From NCBI GenBank assembly GCA_946185485.1, contig CAMHJQ010000024.1, forward strand, positions 1-45,634: DNA of 45,634 bases, in the 5' to 3' direction. The notes under the pieces were generated by a model. It saw only the letters and a program-made list of their open reading frames with translations, was not told where the DNA came from and did no database searches. Source of the DNA: an uncultured Prevotellaceae bacterium. GTDB taxonomy: Bacteria > Bacteroidota > Bacteroidia > Bacteroidales > Bacteroidaceae. The position numbers were made by a program, and so were the translations under genes. Of this stretch, positions 1-8,020 are shown piece by piece (position 1 is the first letter of the stretch; every line of letters begins with the position of its first letter).

Positions 1-32
1 TTTTCAAGACTTTTTTCACCATAAAATGAAAA

Positions 33-61
33 GTTTTCGCATTTGTTGACAATGCGAAAAC
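33..61 (-). terminator. Hairpin downstream of the BI-1 gene, probable terminator
   Basis: An 11-bp perfect inverted repeat (GTTTTCGCATT / AATGCGAAAAC) with a 7-nt loop lies 27 bp past the stop codon of the minus-strand BI-1 gene. On that strand the stem is followed by a T-rich stretch (CTTTTCATTTTATG), as expected of an intrinsic terminator. Whether it also serves a gene to the left cannot be seen. Confidence 0.5.
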
Positions 62-88
62 CTTACACCTTATTATATTATATAAGCA

Positions 89-808
89 CTACTCTCTTCT
101 GCCGAAAATGCGCAACAGATACAGGAAAAGGTTGATGAAGTCGAGATAGAGCGACAATGCGCCCAACAGTGCCAATTTCTGAGCAGTTTCTCCGGCATCT
201 GGAGCTTGCAGCAACATCTGCTTAATCTTCTGCGAGTCGTATGCCGTCAAACCAACGAAGATGAGGACGCCAACATAACTCAATATGAGCGTAAAGCCCG
301 AACTCTTGATGAAGAGGTTGACGACAGTGGCGATAATCAGACCTATCAGCGCCATCATCAGTATCTTTCCCAACGATGTCAGGTCAGTCTTCGTGGTATA
401 GCCAATGATGGCCATGGCTGCGAAGGTTCCAGCGGTAATAAAGAATACGGTAGCTATAGAAGATGCCGTATATGCCAGAAAAATGTAGGACATCAGTGCT
501 CCGTTAATAACGGAATACAGTATAAACATCAGCGTAGCCGTCGTCAATGACAGTTTATTGATAGCGGCACTGACACCAATCACGAGTGCAAATTCTGCAA
601 TAATCAGTCCCCAGAACAAGATCTGGTTAGTATAAATGGCTTGCAGAATGCCCGGACTCGTAGCCACTCCATAGGCAGTCAGTCCTGTTATGACAAGTGC
701 CATCGTCATCCACACATACACTTTCCGCATTAACACAGGAAAGGCTTCCGATACTTCCCACTGACGCTCAGCCGTGAGTCCCTGAAAATTCAAATCTTTA
801 TAATCCAT
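89..808 (-). CDS. Bax inhibitor-1 (BI-1/YccA) family membrane protein
   Basis: This 239-residue protein has about seven hydrophobic segments after a short polar N-terminus. The distribution of segments and the late motif LTAYDSQKIKQM match the BI-1/TMBIM family (UPF0005), including E. coli YccA and YbhL. Known relatives are inner-membrane proteins linked to ion leak or modulation of FtsH proteolysis; the exact role here is unknown. It is transcribed alone from a good Bacteroidetes promoter just upstream and is followed by a hairpin terminator. Family assignment is secure; physiological function is inference. Confidence 0.9.
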   Translation of the reverse strand: MDYKDLNFQGLTAERQWEVSEAFPVLMRKVYVWMTMALVITGLTAYGVATSPGILQAIYTNQILFWGLIIAEFALVIGVSAAINKLSLTTATLMFILYSVINGALMSYIFLAYTASSIATVFFITAGTFAAMAIIGYTTKTDLTSLGKILMMALIGLIIATVVNLFIKSSGFTLILSYVGVLIFVGLTAYDSQKIKQMLLQAPDAGETAQKLALLGALSLYLDFINLFLYLLRIFGRRE

Positions 809-843
809 GTCTTTTTTCCTTTCTTTTTATCGATTAGACGGCG

Positions 844-875
844 CAAAGATAAGCAATATTTCGTCAGTGTGCAAA
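844..875 (-). promoter_or_regulatory. Promoter of the BI-1 gene
   Basis: Read on the minus strand, a TTTG at 872-875 is followed after exactly 20 bp by TATCTTTG at 844-851. This fits the Bacteroidetes primary-sigma consensus (TTTG, 19-21 bp, TAnnTTTG). The -7 box lies 35 bp upstream of the BI-1 start codon. Confidence 0.7.
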
Positions 876-902
876 TGTTTGTATTAAAAAAGAATAAAAA
901 AC

Positions 903-933
903 TTGTTAAGACGAATAAATATTCGTACATTTG
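903..933 (+). promoter_or_regulatory. Promoter of the DUF4332 and SGNH hydrolase genes
   Basis: TTG at 903-905 and TACATTTG at 926-933 are separated by 20 bp, the normal Bacteroidetes spacing. Transcription would start near 940, so the true start codon of the next gene must lie downstream. This supports ATG at 989 over the longer open frame beginning at 869. Confidence 0.7.
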
Positions 934-988
934 CGGTTGCAGCGTGCAAGGTGCACATCACTGCATCGATAACTTAAACCGAATTAAA

Positions 989-1396
989 ATGACTTACAAA
1001 GTAATTGACATCGAAGGTGTTGGCGAAGTTTACGCCGAGAAACTCATCGCAGCAGGCATCAAGACAGATGTAGAACTATTGGAAAAATGTGCCAAGCCAG
1101 CAGGCCGCAAGGCACTGGAAGAAGAGACAGGTATCAGCGGCAAGTTGATTCTGAAGTGGGCAAACCATTGTGACCTATATCGCATCAACGGCGTAGGTCC
1201 ACAGTTTGCTGAGTTGTTAGAGGCCAGCGGTGTTGACACCGTAAAGGAGCTGAAGCATCGTGTCGCCGAGAACCTGCAGAAGAAGTTAGAAGAAGTGAAC
1301 GCTGTTAAGAACCTTACTAACCGTGTTCCGGCCGTTGTTGAGGTACAAAAGATGATTGATCAGGCCAAGGAACTTCCTGCCATGATGGAATATTAA
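989..1396 (+). CDS. DUF4332 domain protein (helix-hairpin-helix type)
   Basis: The 135-residue product begins MTYKVIDIEGVGEVYAEKL and contains two helix-hairpin-helix-like segments: IEGVGEVYAEKLIAAGI near the N-terminus and INGVGPQFAELLEASGV in the middle. This arrangement is typical of DUF4332, small proteins resembling DNA-binding HhH modules of unknown function. The start at 989 is chosen because a promoter sits at 903-933 and family members begin close to the first HhH. The SGNH hydrolase starts 4 bp after its stop, so the two are probably cotranscribed, although no functional link is obvious. Confidence 0.82.
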   Translation: MTYKVIDIEGVGEVYAEKLIAAGIKTDVELLEKCAKPAGRKALEEETGISGKLILKWANHCDLYRINGVGPQFAELLEASGVDTVKELKHRVAENLQKKLEEVNAVKNLTNRVPAVVEVQKMIDQAKELPAMMEY

Positions 1397-1400
1397 GCCA

Positions 1401-2270
1401 ATGGGACAACGACTAACTCTATTACTACTGACGGCTCTGCTCTGCGGAGCCGTCAGCGCGCAAAAAACGACGGCGGAGGAGGCAATGGCGGAGGAGGCAA
1501 CGGCAAAACCATCGCCAACCGAGAAACAATGGGTTCATCCGTGGATGCAGAAGCGAGTGGCTTATTTCGGAGATTCGATTACCGATCCGAAGAATAGTGG
1601 GTCGAAGAAGAAATACTGGAACTTCCTACAGGACTGGCTGGGCATCACGCCTTACGTCTATGCTATCAGCGGCCGGCAGTGGAACGACATACCGCGCCAG
1701 GCGGACAAATTGCGAGAAGAGCACGGAGATTCTGTAGACGCCATTCTGATTTTTATCGGCACTAACGACTATAATAACGGTGTGCCCATTGGCGAATGGT
1801 ACGAGGAAAAGGACGAACAGGTGATGTACGGTCATGGACAGCCGAAAAAGATGACCGACCGCAAGCGCCGTTACATGTCGATGGATGCTGACACCTACCG
1901 CGGTCGCATCAACATCGCCTTAGACAAGGTGAAACAGATGTACCCCACTAAACAGATTGTGCTGCTGACACCCATCCATCGTGCCCAGTTCCACCGCAAC
2001 GAGAAAAACTGGCAATGCACGGAGGACTATACCAACCAGTGTGGCATTTACCTTGAGGAGTATGTCCAGGCTGTGAAGGATGCCGGCAACATCTGGGCTG
2101 TTCCAGTGATAGACATGAACAGCATAAGCGGTTTGTACCCGATGATAGACGAGTATGGACAGTATTTTGCCGATCCAGCTACCGACCGTCTGCACCCCAA
2201 TGACAAAGGGCACGAGCGGATGGCCCGTACCCTTTATTGTCAGCTCAGCGCGATTCCCTGTGTTTTCTGA
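1401..2270 (+). CDS. Secreted SGNH/GDSL-family hydrolase
   Basis: A 289-residue protein with an N-terminal signal peptide (about residues 1-20, ending AVSA-Q). SGNH blocks are visible: the GDSIT block with nucleophile Ser59, the GTND block (FIGTNDYNN) and the C-terminal DxxH (Asp262, His265). Members are esterases or lipases acting on acyl groups of carbohydrates or lipids; the substrate is not predictable. Between the signal peptide and the mature domain is a low-complexity run rich in Ala, Glu and Thr, partly encoded by a GGAGGCAA tandem repeat and a degenerate CGGCAAAACC hairpin. A second copy of that hairpin lies just past the stop codon. A strong stem (TGACGGCTC / GAGCCGTCA, 1429-1455) sits inside the signal-peptide coding region. 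Confidence 0.88.
   Translation: MGQRLTLLLLTALLCGAVSAQKTTAEEAMAEEATAKPSPTEKQWVHPWMQKRVAYFGDSITDPKNSGSKKKYWNFLQDWLGITPYVYAISGRQWNDIPRQADKLREEHGDSVDAILIFIGTNDYNNGVPIGEWYEEKDEQVMYGHGQPKKMTDRKRRYMSMDADTYRGRINIALDKVKQMYPTKQIVLLTPIHRAQFHRNEKNWQCTEDYTNQCGIYLEEYVQAVKDAGNIWAVPVIDMNSISGLYPMIDEYGQYFADPATDRLHPNDKGHERMARTLYCQLSAIPCVF
1496..1516 (+). repeat. Degenerate CGGCAAAACCG hairpin inside the SGNH hydrolase gene
   Basis: The arms GGCAACGG and CCATCGCC flank the loop CAAAA; six of eight positions pair. The element lies in frame in the linker after the signal peptide. It is nearly identical to the hairpin at 2286-2304 and shares its core with elements at 9882-9902 and 11538-11558. Confidence 0.5.
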
Positions 2271-2285
2271 ACTTTTTGGACAGTA

Positions 2286-2304
2286 GCGACGGCAAAACCG
2301 TCGC
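2286..2304. repeat. CGGCAAAACCG-family hairpin between convergent genes
   Basis: A perfect 7-bp stem (GCGACGG / CCGTCGC) encloses the loop CAAAA. It lies between the converging ends of the SGNH hydrolase (2270) and the FAD/Fe-S dehydrogenase (2323). It may act as a bidirectional terminator, but no strong T-run follows on either side. The core is shared with hairpins found inside three coding regions of this window. Confidence 0.6.
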
Positions 2305-2322
2305 CGACAGAGAAGGCCTGAA

Positions 2323-5300
2323 TTAGGTCTTCTTTGCTGTTGTGCACTCGTTGACGAGATAGACGATGCTCATGTAAGGGATGCCCGTATTCGTCTCGAG
2401 TCCGATTTCACATGTGCGGCTGTTGGAGTAGCCCACCTCAATGCGGTTAGCCTCGATTTGCGGACGGAGCTTACGCAAACCGTACTTGTTCAGTTCGGGG
2501 AACGTAAAGCCACGGTCGCCAGCGAATCCACAGCAGCCTACACCTTCGGGGAGGAAGACGTTGTTAGAACAGAGTTTGGCGAGTGCTATCATGTCCTTGT
2601 CAACGCCCATCTGCCTTGTAGAGCATGTCAGATGGAGGGCGATATGCTTGTCCGTCGGGTGGAAGTCGAGACGGTCCACGAGATATTTCATGATAAACTC
2701 AGCCGGTTCGTATAGCTTCATTTTCTTCATCACCTTCCGCATGCGATGCAGGCAAGGACTTTGGGCACAAAGCACGGGATACTTGCCTTCTTCTGAGGCC
2801 TTCCACAATGCGGCTTCGAGTTCGGCGCTCTTGCGGTCAGCAATGTCGAGCATACCCTTCGACTCCCAGATTTGTCCGCAGCACATCTTTTCCATGCCTT
2901 CGGGGAAGATGACCTCATAGCCAGCTTTCGCCATGAGCTGGATGACCTCGTCGACGAGATGGTGAATCTTGCCGCCGCTCTTCGACTGGCCCATCGTCTG
3001 GTTGATACAGCTGGGGAAGTAGACGACTTTATCGTGAGTGGATGGATTATTATGGGTGTCGTGAATGAGGTGAGACTTTTCGATAATGAACTGCGTGAGG
3101 TCGGAGGGCTTGGGCTGGCGCTTCTTCTTCGGCATAGCCGTCGTCCAGAGGGGCAGTCCCATCTTGTTCATGGTGCGGCACACGCTGGTCATCATCGTAG
3201 GTCCAAGGGTGATATGCCCCAGATGGGCTACATCCAGCACAACGCGCAGTCCGCTCTTGATGCCCGCCATGTGGTTGGCAGCAAACTCGCCCATCTTATA
3301 GCCCAAGGGACTCTCATTCATGTCCAACTGTCGGATGAGATGTGTCAGTTCACCCGTATTAATCTTCATGGGACACGATGTAGAGCATAGTCCGTCGGTA
3401 GCACAGGTCTGGTCGCCATAGTATTTATATTGGCGCTTCAGCGTATCGAGACGCTCCTGAGCGGCGGCGGCAGCAGCACCGCCAAGACCAACCACATGGG
3501 TAAGGTGACGGATTTCGCGCTGTACAGCGATACGCATACGACTCGACAGGGTGAGGCCGCACGACATGCAGTTGACCTCGCAGAATCCGCACTCGATGCA
3601 CTTGTTGGTGCGTTTCACCTGTTCGACGGTTTCCTTGGCCGTTGAGAGCGACGGATCCATGAGATAGTGTCCGCCGTCCGGCACCTTGGAGAAGTCGTAG
3701 TCGAGCACGGGCAGCGGCTTCAGACACTTGATGAAGCAGTCCGGGTCGTCGTTGAAGATAACCCCCTGATTCAGCAGCCCCTCAGGATCGAAGATGTCCT
3801 TGAGTTCCTTCATGGCCTCGTAGGCACTCTCGCCCCACTCGTACTTCACGAAGGGCGCCATGTTACGTCCCGTACCATGCTCAGCCTTCAGCGAGCCGTC
3901 ATATCCCTCGACGACCAGCTTGGCCACGTCGCGCATCATCTCGGCATAGCGAGCCACCTCATGCTCGTCGGCAAAGCTCTGGTTCAGGATGAAGTGATAG
4001 TTGCCCTCGAAGGCATGGCCGTAGATGCAGGCATCCGTATATCCGTGGTCGGCAATAAGTTTCTGCAGCTTCACCGTAGCCTCTGGCAGACATTCAATGG
4101 GGAAAGCGACGTCTTCTATTAAACACGAGGTTCCAACGGGGCGCGTACCACCAACACTGGGGAATATGCCGCTACGAATAGCCCAGTACTTGCCATAGAC
4201 GGCAGGATCCTCCGTGAACTCTGCGGGGATGTATAAGCGGAACTGCCCCAGACACTCCTTAATTTTCTTGATTTTCTCCAACAGCTGCTCGTGCGTGGTG
4301 CCCTTTGTCTCGGTCAGGATAGCCGTCAGGTTGTGGTAGTCGCCGGGCTCCACGCCCTCTATCTTCCATGCATCCACGTCTTTCTTATACTGCAGGAACA
4401 CGGGGTCGTCCACTGAGTTGAGCGACATATAGTCAAGCATCTCGGCACTCTTCACCATCAGCTGCTCGGCACTCATCTTCAGATCTTCGTCGCCAGCCTT
4501 CAGTTTCTTCATGGCCACGACAGCCTCGCAACTCTCCTTCATGGTCAGGAAGTACACCATAGCCGATGCCTTGTAGGGATAGTCATAGAGCGTCTTCATG
4601 GTCACCTCGGACAAGAATGCCAGCGTTCCCTCACTACCTACCATGGAGTGAGCTATGATGTCAAACGGGTCGTCGTAGGCTACGAGCGGGCGCAGATTCA
4701 GGCCCGTCACATTCTTGATGCTATACTTTTTTAATATACGCGCGCAAAGCTCCTTGTCGGCACGAACCTTGTCGCGCAGGGCTTCGATGCGAGCCAGGAA
4801 CTCGGGATGACTCTGCCGGAAAGCCTCCCGGCTGGCTGCGTCACCCGTATCAAGCACCGTTCCGTCGGTCAGGATGATGCGTGCCGAGATGAGCATACGG
4901 TCGCTGTTGGCATGCACACCGCAGTTCATGCCCGAGGCGTTGTTGACGACGATGCCACCCACCATAGCCGATCCGATGCTGGCAGGGTCGGGAGGGAAGA
5001 CACGTCCGTACGGTTTCAAGTATTCGTTCACCTTGCCTCCCACGATGCCGGGCTGCAGGCGGATAGTGTCCTGGTCAGGGCCTATCTCGTACTTCTCCCA
5101 ATGCTTACCTGCCACTATCAGCACACTATCCGTGCAGCTCTGGCCCGACAGCGATGTGCCCGCTGCGCGGAAGGTAAAGGGCAGCTTGTACTGTTTGCAC
5201 AAACGGACAATTTGAGACACCTCTTCTTCTCCGTCGCTTCGCACGACGACCTTCGGAATCATTCTGTAGAAACTAGCATCCGTACCCCATCCTAACGTAC

Positions 5301-5370
5301 GGAGTTCGTCGGTATAGATACGTTCAGACGGCAACAGCCGTTTCAAATCGTTTAGAAATTCGTTTAACAT
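2323..5370 (-). CDS. FAD-linked oxidase with Fe-S domains (YdiJ/D-lactate dehydrogenase type)
   Basis: The 1015-residue protein joins a GlcD-like flavoprotein and a GlpC/GlcF-like iron-sulfur protein in one chain. The N-terminal PCMH-type FAD-binding domain (about residues 30-210, with TFRAAGTSLSGQS and PPDPASIGSAMVGG) is followed by the FAD-oxidase C-terminal domain (about 250-540). Two [4Fe-4S] motifs start at Cys590 (CIECGFCEVNC) and Cys656 (CATDGLCSTSCP), and two CCG motifs lie near residues 829 and 946. Such proteins oxidise D-lactate or another 2-hydroxy acid and pass electrons to the quinone pool. Its position divergent from lactate permease and lutABC favours D-lactate. Promoters for it appear to lie in a dispersed repeat (5398-5494). 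Confidence 0.9.
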   Translation of the reverse strand: MLNEFLNDLKRLLPSERIYTDELRTLGWGTDASFYRMIPKVVVRSDGEEEVSQIVRLCKQYKLPFTFRAAGTSLSGQSCTDSVLIVAGKHWEKYEIGPDQDTIRLQPGIVGGKVNEYLKPYGRVFPPDPASIGSAMVGGIVVNNASGMNCGVHANSDRMLISARIILTDGTVLDTGDAASREAFRQSHPEFLARIEALRDKVRADKELCARILKKYSIKNVTGLNLRPLVAYDDPFDIIAHSMVGSEGTLAFLSEVTMKTLYDYPYKASAMVYFLTMKESCEAVVAMKKLKAGDEDLKMSAEQLMVKSAEMLDYMSLNSVDDPVFLQYKKDVDAWKIEGVEPGDYHNLTAILTETKGTTHEQLLEKIKKIKECLGQFRLYIPAEFTEDPAVYGKYWAIRSGIFPSVGGTRPVGTSCLIEDVAFPIECLPEATVKLQKLIADHGYTDACIYGHAFEGNYHFILNQSFADEHEVARYAEMMRDVAKLVVEGYDGSLKAEHGTGRNMAPFVKYEWGESAYEAMKELKDIFDPEGLLNQGVIFNDDPDCFIKCLKPLPVLDYDFSKVPDGGHYLMDPSLSTAKETVEQVKRTNKCIECGFCEVNCMSCGLTLSSRMRIAVQREIRHLTHVVGLGGAAAAAAQERLDTLKRQYKYYGDQTCATDGLCSTSCPMKINTGELTHLIRQLDMNESPLGYKMGEFAANHMAGIKSGLRVVLDVAHLGHITLGPTMMTSVCRTMNKMGLPLWTTAMPKKKRQPKPSDLTQFIIEKSHLIHDTHNNPSTHDKVVYFPSCINQTMGQSKSGGKIHHLVDEVIQLMAKAGYEVIFPEGMEKMCCGQIWESKGMLDIADRKSAELEAALWKASEEGKYPVLCAQSPCLHRMRKVMKKMKLYEPAEFIMKYLVDRLDFHPTDKHIALHLTCSTRQMGVDKDMIALAKLCSNNVFLPEGVGCCGFAGDRGFTFPELNKYGLRKLRPQIEANRIEVGYSNSRTCEIGLETNTGIPYMSIVYLVNECTTAKKT

Positions 5371-5396
5371 AGGACTGGTTTTTAATTATTATGGCA

Positions 5397-5428
5397 CAAA
5401 GTTACGAAAAAGTCGAGAGCAAAACAAA
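5397..5428 (-). promoter_or_regulatory. Promoter of the FAD/Fe-S dehydrogenase, lying in a dispersed repeat
   Basis: On the minus strand, TTTTG at 5425-5429 is followed after 20 bp by TAACTTTG at 5397-5404, 27 bp upstream of the start codon at 5370. A second TAACTTTG lies at 5480-5487 with a TTG at 5507-5509 (19-bp spacer). Both -7 boxes belong to the direct repeats that bound the dispersed element at 5398-5494. Confidence 0.65.
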
Positions 5429-5494
5429 AGAATTTATTCTTTTTTTGCCGAGACGGAGTAAGTTCGCCATCTTTGATGGCAAAGTTACGAAAAA
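5398..5494. repeat. Dispersed repeat, copy 1 (about 97 bp)
   Basis: This stretch begins and ends with AAAGTTACGAAAAA. It contains GTCGAGAGC, GCCGAGACGGAGTAA and a hairpin with arms GCCATC and GATGGC. A second copy at 35743-35837 matches over nearly its whole length with few substitutions and small indels. No open reading frame of significance is present. It looks like a small non-coding interspersed repeat; here it supplies promoter boxes toward the minus-strand dehydrogenase. Confidence 0.75.
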
Positions 5495-5540
5495 AAATAA
5501 TATAATCAACACAATTGTTCGTTATTTGGATTTTTTTTTG

Positions 5541-5548
5541 TATATTTG
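5541..5548 (+). promoter_or_regulatory. Probable -7 box of the lactate permease operon
   Basis: TATATTTG lies 32 bp before the ATG at 5581. The nearest TTG, at 5515-5517, is 23 bp away, longer than usual. The -7 box is good and the -33 box is weak, which could mean that an activator is needed. Confidence 0.55.
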
Positions 5549-5580
5549 CAACCAAACTTATATAATAACTACAAAATCCT

Positions 5581-7185
5581 ATGACAGCATTAGTTTCCGT
5601 TATCCCCATCCTATTGCTCATTATCTTGATGATGGGCTTTAAGGTTTCTGGTTATAGGAGTGCCATCGTCACACTGGTCGTAACCATCCTGTTAGCCTTG
5701 TTTGCCGTTCCTTCCATGAATATCGTCCCGGAGAAGTATGCTGACGTGTCCATCTACGGCATCACCCTCTGGTCGGTCGTCGAGGGCTTCCTGAAAGCGT
5801 GCTTCCCGATTATCCTGATTATCATCTGCGCCATCTTCAGCTACAACATCCTGTGCGAGACGAAGGAGATTGAGACCATCAAGACCCAGTTTATCCAGAT
5901 GACTGCCGACAAGGGCCTGCTGGTGCTGCTGCTGACGTGGGGCTTGGGCGGCGTGCTCGAAGGCATGGCCGGCTTCGGAACCGCTGTAGCCATTCCCGCA
6001 GCCATCCTCATCGGACTGGGCTTCAAGCCAATGTTCTCAGCCGTCATCTGTCTGGTGGCCAACACGGTAGCCGTGGGCTTCGGTGCCGTCGGTCTGCCCG
6101 CCACGACGTTAGCCAACCAGGTGGCTGCCAGCGGTATAGCCACACCCGAGGAGCTGTGCGAGGTTGCCACCTTTATTATATTACAGCTCTCGCTGATGTT
6201 CTTCATCACCCCATTCCTCATTCTGATGATGACCGACCGCACAAAGATAGTGAAGAACCTGACCATCGCCCTCTTCGTCGGCACGTTCTCCATCGTCGTG
6301 CAGTTCTGCTGCGCCCACTTCATCGGCCCTGAGACGCCCGCCATCCTCGGCAGTGTCGCCGCCATCATCGCCATGCTCATCTACAACAAGCTCTTCCTGC
6401 GCCACGAGGCCGAGAAGGACACCGTCCATGTGGAGCACGTGCGCTTTGGGGTCACCAAGACCCTCAAGGCATGGAGCGTCTATGGTCTCATCATCTTCTT
6501 CATCCTCATTTCGAGCAAGATTGTGCCGCCCGTCAACGAGCTGCTCAACAATACGCTGGTGACCAAGTTCGATTTGCCCGTCATCGGCAACACCTTTAAG
6601 TTCGGCTGGCTGTCGAATGCCGGCCTGATGATATTCCTCGGTGCCGTCATCGGCGGACTCATTCAGGGTATGAGCTTCGGCAAACTGATGACGCTGCTGG
6701 CCAAGACCACGCTGAACCTGCAGAAGACCGTCGTCACCATCTGCTGCCTCGTGGCTATGGCCATGCTGATGAACAATACCGGCATGACCAACGACATTGC
6801 CAAGGGCCTGGTGCTGCTCACCGGCGCCGCCTTCCCATTCTTCGCTCCGCTCATCGGCTCCATCGGAACCTTCGTCACCGGTTCGGCCACCAATGCCAAC
6901 ATCCTCTTCGGCAAGCTGCAGGCCACTGCTGCCAGCGACCTCGGACTGGTCAACCAAGGCACATTCTTTGGTGTCAGCGGTAGTGAGACCAATTGGTTAG
7001 CCGCTGCCAACTGCGCCGGTTCTGAGGGCGGCAAGCTGCTCTCGCCGCAGTCCATCGCCATCGCCACTGCCGCCTGCGACATGGAGGGTCAGGACGGTGA
7101 CATCATGCGCAAGACCATGCCGTTTGCCATCTTCTGGATACTGATGAACGGACTGATGGTATTCCTTGGACTGCATGTCATTTAA
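5581..7185 (+). CDS. lctP: L-lactate permease
   Basis: A 534-residue, very hydrophobic protein with roughly a dozen membrane segments, matching the LctP family (LctP/LldP, PF02652). Family-like motifs are visible, such as GGVLEGMAGFGTAVAIPAAI near residues 120-140 and TGSATNANILFG and GSETNWLAAANC near the C-terminus. It would import lactate, and possibly glycolate, with protons. It is the first gene of a plus-strand operon with lutA, lutB and lutC and is divergent from a probable D-lactate dehydrogenase, which fits lactate as substrate. Length is normal for the family. Confidence 0.93.
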   Translation: MTALVSVIPILLLIILMMGFKVSGYRSAIVTLVVTILLALFAVPSMNIVPEKYADVSIYGITLWSVVEGFLKACFPIILIIICAIFSYNILCETKEIETIKTQFIQMTADKGLLVLLLTWGLGGVLEGMAGFGTAVAIPAAILIGLGFKPMFSAVICLVANTVAVGFGAVGLPATTLANQVAASGIATPEELCEVATFIILQLSLMFFITPFLILMMTDRTKIVKNLTIALFVGTFSIVVQFCCAHFIGPETPAILGSVAAIIAMLIYNKLFLRHEAEKDTVHVEHVRFGVTKTLKAWSVYGLIIFFILISSKIVPPVNELLNNTLVTKFDLPVIGNTFKFGWLSNAGLMIFLGAVIGGLIQGMSFGKLMTLLAKTTLNLQKTVVTICCLVAMAMLMNNTGMTNDIAKGLVLLTGAAFPFFAPLIGSIGTFVTGSATNANILFGKLQATAASDLGLVNQGTFFGVSGSETNWLAAANCAGSEGGKLLSPQSIAIATAACDMEGQDGDIMRKTMPFAIFWILMNGLMVFLGLHVI

Positions 7186-7186
7186 A

Positions 7187-7252
7187 GGTAAAAAGGTAAA
7201 AAAGAAAAAAGGTAAAATAATAAAAAGGCAAAAAGTAAAAAAAGTAAACGAT
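7187..7252 (+). repeat. Imperfect A-rich tandem repeat in the lctP-lutA spacer
   Basis: The whole 67-bp spacer is built from variants of AAAGGTAA and AAAAGTAA and runs up to the lutA start codon. It resembles other short-period repeats that sit directly upstream of start codons elsewhere in this window. No other signal is visible in it. Confidence 0.6.
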
Positions 7253-7984
7253 ATGAAAGTTGGATTATTCATCCCCTGCTATGTGGATGCCGTCTATCCC
7301 GAGGTGGGCATGGCAACCTGGAAGTTGCTGAAGCACCTGGGACTTGACGTGGTATATCCCGAGAAGCAGACCTGCTGCGGACAGCCCATGGCCAATGCAG
7401 GATTCGAGAAACAAGCTATCCCCCTGGCCGAGAAGTTTGAAGAGAAGTTCAAGGAGTTTGACTATGTGGTATCGCCCAGCGTCAGCTGCACGGCCTTTAT
7501 CCGCCTGAACTACCCGCGACTGCTGAACCACGAGTGCCAGACCGCCAAGCACTGCATGGACGTCGTAGAGTTCCTGCACGACGTGGTGAAGGTAAACCGC
7601 CGTCTGGGCACGTTCCCCCACAAGGTCAGCCTGCACAACTCGTGCCACGGCGTGCGCGAGCTGGGACTCAGCAGTCCCTCCGAACAGCATGTTACGAAGT
7701 TCAACAAAATCAAGGACCTGCTGAAACTGGTCGATGGCATTGACATCGTTGAGCCCGACCGCCCCGACGAATGCTGCGGTTTCGGCGGCATGTTCTCCAT
7801 CGAGGAGACGGCCGTCAGCGCACAGATGGGCCGTGACAAGGTGGAACGCCACATCCAGACCGGTGCCGAATACGTGACCGGCCCCGACTGCTCGTGCCTG
7901 ATGCACATGGCCGGCGTGGCCAAGAAGCAAGGCCTCAACATCAAGTTCAAACATGTAGTAGAGATTTTAGCAGCAGGACTGTAA
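7253..7984 (+). CDS. lutA: Lactate utilisation protein A, Fe-S oxidoreductase subunit
   Basis: The product has 243 residues from MKVGLFIPCYVDAVYP. This start is preferred over an upstream in-frame ATG at 7166 inside the end of lctP, which would add a lysine-rich tail encoded by the spacer repeat. Two CCG-domain motifs are present (TCCGQPMAN and ECCGFGGMF), typical of LutA/LldE and the GlpC/HdrB superfamily, where they bind Fe-S clusters or interact with quinones. With LutB and LutC it would oxidise L-lactate to pyruvate, as in Bacillus subtilis. Confidence 0.93.
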   Translation: MKVGLFIPCYVDAVYPEVGMATWKLLKHLGLDVVYPEKQTCCGQPMANAGFEKQAIPLAEKFEEKFKEFDYVVSPSVSCTAFIRLNYPRLLNHECQTAKHCMDVVEFLHDVVKVNRRLGTFPHKVSLHNSCHGVRELGLSSPSEQHVTKFNKIKDLLKLVDGIDIVEPDRPDECCGFGGMFSIEETAVSAQMGRDKVERHIQTGAEYVTGPDCSCLMHMAGVAKKQGLNIKFKHVVEILAAGL

Positions 7985-7987
7985 AAG

Positions 7988-8020
7988 TAATTGATAATTG
8001 ATAATTGACAATTGATAATT
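7988..8020 (+). repeat. TTGATAATT tandem repeat in the lutA-lutB spacer
   Basis: The spacer between lutA and lutB consists of about three copies of a nine-base unit (TTGATAATTGA and variants) ending at the ATG of lutB. One copy supplies an in-frame TTG, so an apparent start at 8012 is possible, but ATG at 8021 is the natural start. Confidence 0.65.

Noticed and set aside
869..988. N-terminal extension of the DUF4332 protein by 40 residues
   Set aside because: The promoter at 903-933 lies inside the extension, so it cannot be transcribed as part of that gene.
5382..5642. Open frames on both strands between the dehydrogenase and lctP
   Set aside because: They lie in the dispersed repeat and promoter region and have low-complexity Phe/Lys content.
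6181..6957. A 258-codon open frame opposite lctP
   Set aside because: Very rich in Asp, Glu, Gly and His, as expected of the complement of a membrane protein gene; no promoter or partner.
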